Shown piece after piece: positions 28,113 to 34,772 of a DNA stretch of 64,000 nt (the first letter of the stretch is position 1; each line of letters starts with the position of its first letter). A model generated the notes under the pieces. That model worked only from the letters and a program-made list of their open reading frames with translations, was not told where the DNA came from and made no database searches. Made by a program: the position numbers and the translations under genes. Origin of the DNA: JALYTZ01 sp036559125 (GTDB lineage Bacteria; Vulcanimicrobiota; Vulcanimicrobiia; Vulcanimicrobiales; Vulcanimicrobiaceae); the NCBI GenBank assembly GCA_036559125.1, contig DATBTT010000014.1:1-64000 (forward strand). Direction: 5' to 3'.

Positions 28113-29903
28113 ATGCACGGTGCGGCGCCCTCTGGGCGGTCGGGGTTACGCACGATTGTGATCGTCGCGTTGTCCTTGTTCGTGCTCGTCAGCGGCACCG
28201 CCGACCTCCGGCGGCTCACGCACCCGATCGGCGTTTTCGGCACGGTTGCCGACCTCGACGGCGTGCTCACGGCCGTCGCGCCCGGATCACCTGCGTCAAA
28301 TGCCGGCATACGCCCAGGCGACCGCTTCGATATCGCGGCGCTCAAGCCGCAGCAACGCTGGTGGCTGTTTCCGCATAACTGTGCGCCGTCGGCGGCTTCG
28401 TTGACGGTAGGCGTCATTCACAACGGAATCGAGCGAGAAGTCACGATGATTTCCGTGCCGGAACCGATGCAAGCGACGGTGCAGGCGGCGATCGTGGTTG
28501 ACGTGCTCGCCGGCATCATTTTTGTGCTTATCGGAACGTTCACCGTGCTGCTTCGGCCGACGGCGGTTGTGTGGGCGTTTTATCTGTTCTGCCTTGGATC
28601 GGCGCCGTTTCCGTATCGCGAATTTGATGCGGCGCTGCACGTTCCGCTCAGTTGTTTGTGGATCGCCGTGATCTTGACGATCGGCGCGGCCGGCCTGCCG
28701 GGACTGCTCATCTTTTCCGTTCGCATCTTGCAAGACTCCGTTTCCGGCTGGCGCCTCTGGGTCGAACGAGGCGCGTGGCTCGCCTTTGCTGCCGTCGCTG
28801 TGTTGTACTACTGTTACGTCGTCCGCGCGTATCTGCTCGGGCTTCCGGTCGAATGGGCATCCGCTCCAATGGAGCGGATCCACATCGCACTGCGCCTGGC
28901 GGTGGTCGCCGTCCTCATCGCGACGTATCTGCGTGCGCTCGGTACCGATCGACAACGCATCAGGTGGATGTTCGTCGGAATCGGCATAGCGCTGGTGACA
29001 CCTTATCTGCAGTTGCTGCTTTCCGGCTTGGACATCACGACGCCGGCGTTCTACGACGTTATCGCGGTCGTCGGCGCGGTTGCGCCTATCGGCGTAGCGT
29101 ATGCGATTTTGAAACATCGCGTCGTCAACGTGTCGTTTTTCGTCAGCCGCACGATCGTGTATGGAACTATAACTGCGATCGTCGTCGCGGCGTTCGCTTT
29201 CATCGACTGGCTTGTGGGGAAGGTGCTGGACCAATCGCGACTGGCCATTGTCGCAGAAGTGGCGACGGCGGTCGGCATCGGCTTTTGGATGAATGCGCTG
29301 CACCGCCAGATCGACCGGCTCGTAGACAACGTTCTCTTCAAATCACGGCACGTTGCGGAGCGCGCACTGATGCGCTTTGCGGCGGGCCTGCCCCACGCTG
29401 CGTCGTTTGAACTCGCCGACGACATGCTCGCGGATGAAACGGCAGCCGCGCTCGGGTTGGCGTCGGCGGCGGTTTTCAGACGCACGTCGCCGCATCGTTT
29501 CGAACGCATGTCGGCGGTTGGATGGGGCGCTGGAACTGCAACGTGTCTGGACGAACGGGACCGCCTCGTATTGCAATTGGAAGGTGAGCGGCAAGCGTTA
29601 CGGCTTTCTGAAATTCGCTGGAGCCGCGCTGATGTTCCGGCTGGATCAGCGGAGCCCGCGCTCGCTATTCCGATTCTGATTCGTCACGAACTCGGTGCGA
29701 TCGTCGTGCTAGGCCCGCACAAAACCGGCGAGGATTTCGACGCGGACGAATTGCGGCTGCTATCGAATTGCGCGGTCGCGGCGGGCGCTGCGTACGATCA
29801 TCTGGACGCGGACGCACTCCGCCGCCGCGTTGATGAATTGCAGCACACCGTCGAGTCGCTGCGCACGAACCTGCAGACGCACGGCGTGCCGTCGGCTACC
29901 TAA
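28113..29903 (+). CDS. PDZ - multi-TM - GAF-like membrane sensor without kinase
   Basis: 596 residues from ATG 28113, with GAAGGCGGG upstream. An N-terminal membrane helix is followed by a periplasmic PDZ-like part (VAPGSPASNAGIRPGDRFDI). Seven to nine membrane helices follow at about 125-390, ending in the NVSFFVSRTIVYG segment seen in 7TM-type histidine kinases such as ComP relatives. A cytosolic GAF-like domain (about 430-560) and a short coiled-coil tail follow. No H-box or ATPase domain is present, so it can sense but not phosphorylate. It is intact inside an otherwise decayed region. Confidence 0.75.
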   Translation: MHGAAPSGRSGLRTIVIVALSLFVLVSGTADLRRLTHPIGVFGTVADLDGVLTAVAPGSPASNAGIRPGDRFDIAALKPQQRWWLFPHNCAPSAASLTVGVIHNGIEREVTMISVPEPMQATVQAAIVVDVLAGIIFVLIGTFTVLLRPTAVVWAFYLFCLGSAPFPYREFDAALHVPLSCLWIAVILTIGAAGLPGLLIFSVRILQDSVSGWRLWVERGAWLAFAAVAVLYYCYVVRAYLLGLPVEWASAPMERIHIALRLAVVAVLIATYLRALGTDRQRIRWMFVGIGIALVTPYLQLLLSGLDITTPAFYDVIAVVGAVAPIGVAYAILKHRVVNVSFFVSRTIVYGTITAIVVAAFAFIDWLVGKVLDQSRLAIVAEVATAVGIGFWMNALHRQIDRLVDNVLFKSRHVAERALMRFAAGLPHAASFELADDMLADETAAALGLASAAVFRRTSPHRFERMSAVGWGAGTATCLDERDRLVLQLEGERQALRLSEIRWSRADVPAGSAEPALAIPILIRHELGAIVVLGPHKTGEDFDADELRLLSNCAVAAGAAYDHLDADALRRRVDELQHTVESLRTNLQTHGVPSAT

Positions 29904-30533
29904 TTCCTAACGCCGCGTCGCCATCGCGACGTTGGTCGTCAAGGAATCCGAGTTTCGCCTTTGCATGGGCGCATGAAAATCGCGCCCATTGCTGCCCTCC
30001 TCGTGCTCGCTGACCGACGCGCGGTACTTACGTTGCGTGCGTTTCGCCAACGTTTCGACCCGAACGCCGAGATCGCCGAGCATGTCATTAGCCTGCGGTG
30101 CCCCGATTGGTGCCCCAGCATGATGCGCGCGATACACTTCGCGACATCGTTGGATAGCATCGAAATCTGTGGCACGAGCGAGTGATATGCGAGGTGCATC
30201 TTTCTGCGCAGCAGCTCGAGTTACGCAGGCGAAGGACGACGGCGACGATCCAACGCGCTCGCCTACCGACGCCGAGACGGGCGGCCTGCGCATCCGAAAC
30301 AAACGCGAAATCGTGCCACGCGGATCCGTCTGCCCAGAAGTCGCCCTAAACAGCGGAGCCAAACGCCAACAGCGATGGTACGGCGGATCGACGTATGATT
30401 TCAAACGCCGCCGCGCTAACTGATTCGGCATCAACGCCGCGCGTGATTCCCGCGAGCAGTAAGTCCGGCTTTATTCGATCAATGGCAGCGAGAATCTCCT
30501 TCACCTCATCGCCCTTGAGCTCTTCCAAACTCG
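29904..30533. other. Gene-poor stretch with no convincing gene
   Basis: Both strands carry short open frames with no good start and no family match. One fragment on the minus strand (30346-30528) contains ILAAIDRIKPDLLLAGITRG and IRRSAVPSLLAFG, faintly like the C-terminus of a universal stress protein; the evidence is thin. The rest looks like decayed or non-coding DNA continuing the selC-region scar. Confidence 0.4.
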
Positions 30534-30838
30534 ATGCTCGATGGCGTCGGTCATGAGGAGCAGTTAGTACGCCTTCCGCTCACTGAATTGCTGCTTTTTG
30601 CAAACGCGCCGCCGGACCAGCGGACCGTGTTGTGGCATATATTACCAGAGTATGGCAGGCTTTCAGTCTACGAGCAAGATTGGTTCAACAGAGGACAGTA
30701 TGATTTAGGCTATCAGTGGCCTACGATTATAACGCGCGAGGCCTCGATCGAAGGCAATTGTCGGATCAGGCATCCGACTCGATGTATTCGTTCTAAATAA
30801 AACTATGCGACAAGTTTTCTGGTGGGCGGAAAAATTTT
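30534..30838 (+). pseudogene. Probable frameshifted gene fragment
   Basis: The frame from 30534 reads protein-like (VLWHILPEYGRLSVYEQDWF, GQYDLGYQWPTIITREASIEG) but then turns into CRIRHPTRCIRSK and stops. The +1 neighbour continues sensibly as AIVGSGIRLDVFVLNKT and ends at 30838. A one-base indel near 30758-30765 explains this. The family is not recognised. N-terminal sequence upstream of 30534 was not found, so it is probably also truncated. Confidence 0.45.
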
Positions 30839-30901
30839 GATAGTCAGTAAGCTTAGAATGGTTTGACCCTTCAACCCTGACAGGCCATCGCCGACTTCTC
30901 G

Positions 30902-31795
30902 TTAACGCTCGATGACCGATTGCTCGATGGTGGTGCGGTCGGCGATGAGATCGATCGCAGTGATTCGATCGTCCGCTATCGTAAAGCGGAACGCAACACG
31001 CACTTCGCCTTCATGCATCCACACCGCTCCCGGCTCGCCGTCGATTAATACGGGTTGCGCAGCACGCGCACGCGCGGAGAACGTACGTGCAACGGCGTCC
31101 GCGCCTTCGATACCGGCCTGCAGACGATCGTTCTGCCAGTAGGCCGCGCCGCCCATCGCCACCACCCCCGCATCTGCGCGAAGCGTTGCTCCCGGATCGA
31201 GCAGCCCGAGCAGCGCGGAGAAATTTCCCGACCGCGAGGCTTGGAGAAACGCGCGCACGAGTTCGTCGTGCCGCTGCGTGACGACATCACCGTCGGCGGA
31301 TGCGCCGCGCACGCGGCGGCGCGCGCGGCTTGCGAGCTGCCGCGCCGCCTCCGGCGTCCTTCCGACGATCGCGGCGATGTCATCGAAGGGCACGTCGAAC
31401 ATGTCGTGCAGCACAAATGCGACGCGCTCTGCCGGGGGCAGCGCATCCAGCAGGATCATCAGAGCCATGCCGATCGAATCGGCGAGCATCGCTTCTTCCT
31501 CGGGGCGTTCGCCGGGAGCGATTGCCGCAATGTCGCGACGCGGATCGTCCGCTGTCAACTGCTCGCGCCGGCTGGTCCGCCGTTTTAGCGCATCGAGGCA
31601 GACGCGCGCGACAACGGTCGTGAGCCAGCCTTCGAAATTCTCGACGCGCGCAATGTCCGCCCGACGTATGCGCAGCCAGCTCTCCTGCAGCGCGTCGTCG
31701 GACTCTGCAGCGGATCCCAGTATTCGTTGCGCAATCCGCAGCAAGCGCGGGCGCGCCGCCTCAATGCGCTCCGCGACCCACTCCGCATCCATCAT
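30902..31795 (-). CDS. ECF41/SigJ-like sigma factor with SnoaL-type C-terminal domain
   Basis: 297 residues. Region 2 (about 10-80: LLRIAQRILGSAAESDDALQESWLRI) and region 4 (about 115-165: AFVLHDMFDVPFDDIAAIVG) are ECF type. The last 110 residues form a SnoaL-like domain (FLQASRSGNFSALLGLLDPG, then a VRVAFRFTIADDRITAIDLI strand). In ECF41 factors this domain replaces an anti-sigma factor. The typical WLPEP linker is not seen, so assignment is to the SigJ-like group only. It is divergent from the VOC-DUF1801 pair, its likely target. Confidence 0.88.
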   Translation of the reverse strand: MMDAEWVAERIEAARPRLLRIAQRILGSAAESDDALQESWLRIRRADIARVENFEGWLTTVVARVCLDALKRRTSRREQLTADDPRRDIAAIAPGERPEEEAMLADSIGMALMILLDALPPAERVAFVLHDMFDVPFDDIAAIVGRTPEAARQLASRARRRVRGASADGDVVTQRHDELVRAFLQASRSGNFSALLGLLDPGATLRADAGVVAMGGAAYWQNDRLQAGIEGADAVARTFSARARAAQPVLIDGEPGAVWMHEGEVRVAFRFTIADDRITAIDLIADRTTIEQSVIER

Positions 31796-31868
31796 GATCG
31801 CTCACCTTCGGTGCCCGTCACGTTTCACCGTGCTCGATCCGTCATAGAAATGGAAGGAGTATAAAACC

Positions 31869-32213
31869 TTGAAAGATGTGTCCCTAATCGTCTATCCTGC
31901 CGCAGATCTGGCCAAAGCCAAACGATTCTTTAGTGAGCTTACCGGCGCTAATCCCTACGTCGATAGCCCCCAGTACGTCGGGTACAAGAGCGGCGATATG
32001 GAAATCGGGCTAGTTCCGAACGGAGATCAACGCGAACCGGGCGGGCTCGCCTACTGGACCGTGAGCGACATCGCGGCGAGCGTGAAAGCGCTCGTAGCCG
32101 CGGGCGGCACGGTCGTGCAAGAGATTACCGACGTCGCCTACGGACTGCTGGTCGCCAGCGTCAAAGAGCCCAACGGCTCGATCGTCGGGCTACGACAACC
32201 GCCGAAGGGCTAG
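31869..32213 (+). CDS. Glyoxalase/bleomycin-resistance (VOC) family protein
   Basis: 114 residues from a TTG start with AAGGAG upstream. It has two beta-alpha-beta-beta-beta modules: VSLIVYPAADLAKAKRFFSEL opens the first and LAYWTVSDIAASVKALVAAG the second, ending VKEPNGSIVGLRQ. Most metal-ligand positions are not the glyoxalase I set, so lyase activity is doubtful. It is followed at once by a DUF1801 gene and is divergent from the SigJ-like sigma factor. A stress or detoxification role is inferred. Confidence 0.82.
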   Translation: MKDVSLIVYPAADLAKAKRFFSELTGANPYVDSPQYVGYKSGDMEIGLVPNGDQREPGGLAYWTVSDIAASVKALVAAGGTVVQEITDVAYGLLVASVKEPNGSIVGLRQPPKG

Positions 32214-32222
32214 GTGTATTCG

Positions 32223-32621
32223 ATGAAGCAAACCAGCAGCTCTAAAGGCCGTGAGTCTCCCTCCGAGCTCATTGACGCGAGAATCAAGGAGCTGGACGAT
32301 TGGCGGGGCGAGGCCCTTTCAAAGATCCGCAAACTCATCAAGCAAGCCGACCCCAAAATCGTCGAGGAGTGGAAGTGGAGAGGCGTCCCCGTCTGGTATC
32401 ACGATGGAATGGTCTGCACCGGCGAGACGTATAAGAGCGTCGTCAAGCTGACCTTCGCCAAGGGTGCGAAGCTCAAGGATCCAAAGCGGCTGTTCAATTC
32501 CAGTCTTGAGGGCAATGTCCGGCGTGCCATCGATCTGCACGAAGACGACCGGATCGACGAAACCGCGCTCAAAGCGCTCGTCCGCGAGGCCATTGCGTTG
32601 AACGAGTCCGCAGCGCGCTAG
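32223..32621 (+). CDS. DUF1801 (YdhG-like) protein
   Basis: 132 residues from ATG 32223; an in-frame GTG at 32214 abuts the VOC stop. The DUF1801 pattern is visible: IRKLIKQADPKIVEEWKWRGVPVW, then VKLTFAKGAKLKDPKRLFNS and the ending ALKALVREAIALN. The biochemical role is unknown. Co-transcription with the VOC gene is likely from the 9-base gap. Confidence 0.85.
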   Translation: MKQTSSSKGRESPSELIDARIKELDDWRGEALSKIRKLIKQADPKIVEEWKWRGVPVWYHDGMVCTGETYKSVVKLTFAKGAKLKDPKRLFNSSLEGNVRRAIDLHEDDRIDETALKALVREAIALNESAAR

Positions 32622-32754
32622 CCCCGTCGGCGCCCGCTTCGCTAAGGACTTTTGGCCTACCAGCCGATGTTGTACGTGGGCTCCGAGCTTTCTGCGGTTT
32701 GTAATAGCTTCCGCGGTGGTGGCCAGGTAGCTCCTCCCATGGACGGGCCGCATG

Positions 32755-32790
32755 GGACCCTGAGGCGTTACACTCATCAGGGTCCTTTCT
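32755..32790 (+). terminator. Rho-independent terminator after the VOC-DUF1801 operon
   Basis: A perfect 9-bp stem GGACCCTGA / TCAGGGTCC with a 13-base loop, followed by TTTCT. It sits 134 bases after the DUF1801 stop and 86 bases before the next lipoprotein gene. The T run is short, so efficiency is uncertain. Confidence 0.55.
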
Positions 32791-32875
32791 GACGTTGGCG
32801 CATTCGCGCTTCTTAAGGCTGGCGTCATGAAAGCGTAACTTTTCGCGGGTATGTGGTGGCGGAGGAGAACCGCCG

Positions 32876-33445
32876 ATGCACGTACGCTGGCTGGCCGCCA
32901 TACTAACCGCAACGCTCGCCTTCACGGGATGCGCGCAGTCGAAAACCACGACCGTTACGACTACCGCTTCCACCGCAATGCCCGCGGCAGCGCAGAGCAA
33001 TCCGCCGGGCGACATTCCCGATACGCAACTCTTCGTGCCGTTCAAATCGACCGGCGCGTACGCGGTGTTAGCGCCCGAGGGCTGGTCGCGAAGCGTTAGC
33101 GGTTCGAACGTCACGTTCGTATGGAACTACGACGGCGAGCGCGTCGTCGAAACGTCGGGAGCCCTCAACGGTGCCGCGGTCCTCGGCGCGATTCGGACCG
33201 CCTTCGGCGGCGTGAAAGATGCCAAAACCAAAGTCGTTACCTTACCCGGCGGCCCGGCAACGCTCGTAACGTATACTTCCGAATCCGCACCCGATGCCGT
33301 TACCGGCAAACGCGTGCGCTTGGAAAACAATAGTTACGTCTTTCGGAAGAACGGAAAGTCGGCCCGCCTCGACCTGTGGGCGCCCCAGGGTTCGGACAAC
33401 GTCGATCAGTGGAATAAAATCTCGCGCAGTTTTGCGTGGAAGTAG
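32876..33445 (+). CDS. Lipoprotein of the ABC export operon
   Basis: 189 residues with lipobox AFTGC (Cys19) and GGCGGAGGAG before the ATG. After a Thr/Ala-rich linker come a compact beta-rich domain (AYAVLAPEGWSRSVSG, VTFVWNYDGERVVET) and a C-terminal half (RLENNSYVFRKNGKSARLDL, then VDQWNKISRSFAWK). This resembles PsbP/LpqN-type small surface domains, but no family is certain. It overlaps the first ABC ATPase gene by 10 bases, so it probably works with that transporter. Confidence 0.78.
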   Translation: MHVRWLAAILTATLAFTGCAQSKTTTVTTTASTAMPAAAQSNPPGDIPDTQLFVPFKSTGAYAVLAPEGWSRSVSGSNVTFVWNYDGERVVETSGALNGAAVLGAIRTAFGGVKDAKTKVVTLPGGPATLVTYTSESAPDAVTGKRVRLENNSYVFRKNGKSARLDLWAPQGSDNVDQWNKISRSFAWK

Positions 33446-34113
33446 TCGCGCAGCCTGCGGTTCTCGAAGCGCACGATCTCTACCGGTTTTATCACGCCGG
33501 TGAAGAAGAGACGCTCGCGCTTCGCGGCGTAACGCTCGCAGTCGCAGGCGGCGAGACGGTTGCGGTGATGGGCCCCTCCGGCAGCGGCAAATCTACGCTA
33601 TTGGCGTGCTTAGCCGGGCTCGACGAACCTGACGGTGGATATGTCGTCGTCGACGGCGCTCGACTCACGCGACGATCGGAAACGCAGCGAGCGGCGCTTC
33701 GCGCGCGCAAGATCGGCATCTTGTTACAATCGGGCAATTTGCTCGGGCATTTGACCGTCGCCGAGAACGTGGCACTTGCCTTACAACTCGCACATCGCTC
33801 CAACGGAAAGCGCGTGACGGAGTTGCTTACCTCCGTCGAACTCGATCACCGGGCGAACTCGCGAGCCGATCACCTCTCCGGTGGAGAAACCGCGCGGGCG
33901 GGCCTTGCCATCGCTCTTGCGGTCGACCCACCGTTGATTTTGGCCGACGAGCCCACCGGCGAAGTGGACTCCGCAACCGAGCACCGGCTCTTGGAAATGC
34001 TCGACCGGCGTAAGGCCGCGGGAGGCGCGACGCTCGTGGCCACGCATAGCGACGTACTCGCTCGTTGGGCCGATCGCGTCATCCGTCTCCAAGACGGGCG
34101 AATCGTATCGTGA
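33436..34113 (+). CDS. ABC transporter ATP-binding protein (LolD/MacB type), first copy
   Basis: 225 residues from a GTG start. Walker A is GPSGSGKST at 46-54, the signature LSGGETARAGLAIAL carries Glu-Thr where QRV is usual, and Walker B is PLILADEPTGEVD. The H-loop is ATHSD. It is of the MacB/LolD branch that pairs with FtsX-like permeases. It is followed by a second ATPase with a GTGA overlap, so the transporter may use two different ATPases as a heterodimer. Confidence 0.92.
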   Translation: MEVVAQPAVLEAHDLYRFYHAGEEETLALRGVTLAVAGGETVAVMGPSGSGKSTLLACLAGLDEPDGGYVVVDGARLTRRSETQRAALRARKIGILLQSGNLLGHLTVAENVALALQLAHRSNGKRVTELLTSVELDHRANSRADHLSGGETARAGLAIALAVDPPLILADEPTGEVDSATEHRLLEMLDRRKAAGGATLVATHSDVLARWADRVIRLQDGRIVS

Positions 34114-34772
34114 GCGACGTTTTAGCGGAAGCACAAAACGTCTCGCGGACGTACCGCGTCGGCGGCCAGGACGTCGTCGCATTGGCCGATGCCAGCGTCC
34201 GAATAGAGGCGAGCGCGCGCGTCGCGCTTCTCGGTCCGTCGGGGAGCGGAAAATCCACGCTGTTGCAACTTCTCGGCGGCATCGATGCGCCGACCACCGG
34301 CACGATACGCTGGCCGGCCTTCGGGGCTGCAGACGCGCTTCGTCCGAAAAACGTCGCGTTCGTTTTCCAGAACCAGAGTCTACTCGCGCCGCTCACCGTT
34401 ATCGAAAACGTCGAGCTTCCGCTGTTGCTGGAGGGTCAATCGCAAGCGCATGCGCGCGCGAGCGCCGCGAAGATGCTCGAAACGATCGAGCTGGCGGGCC
34501 TTGCCGACAAACTTCCCGAGGAACTCTCCGGCGGCCAGGCACAACGCGTCGCCTTCGCGCGCGCGCTCGTCGGCAGACCGCCGCTACTGCTCGCCGACGA
34601 GCCGACCGGACAACTCGACCGCCCAACGGCGGACCGGCTCTTAGACGCCGTGTTGCACTTTCTCGACGACTCCGGGACGGCGCTAGTCATCGCAACGCAC
34701 GATCGTGACGTCGCCGCCCGGATGTCGCAGCGCTGGACCATGGAGCACGGCGTATTGCAGGTTGCGTCATGA
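34110..34772 (+). CDS. ABC transporter ATP-binding protein (LolD/MacB type), second copy
   Basis: 220 residues from a GTG overlapping the upstream stop. Walker A is GPSGSGKST at 42-50, the signature LSGGQAQRVAFARAL is canonical, Walker B is LLLADEPTGQLD, and the H-loop is ATHDRD. The consensus signature motif contrasts with the altered one in the first copy, as in asymmetric ABC dimers. It overlaps the permease gene as ATGA. Confidence 0.93.
   Translation: MSDVLAEAQNVSRTYRVGGQDVVALADASVRIEASARVALLGPSGSGKSTLLQLLGGIDAPTTGTIRWPAFGAADALRPKNVAFVFQNQSLLAPLTVIENVELPLLLEGQSQAHARASAAKMLETIELAGLADKLPEELSGGQAQRVAFARALVGRPPLLLADEPTGQLDRPTADRLLDAVLHFLDDSGTALVIATHDRDVAARMSQRWTMEHGVLQVAS

Noticed and set aside
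32640..32790. Considered a riboswitch before the lipoprotein gene
   Set aside because: The only clear structure is a terminator-like hairpin; I could not match a known aptamer consensus by eye.
32569..33114. Minus-strand 181-codon frame across the DUF1801-lipoprotein gap
   Set aside because: It overlaps two supported plus-strand genes and a terminator hairpin, and reads as low-information sequence.
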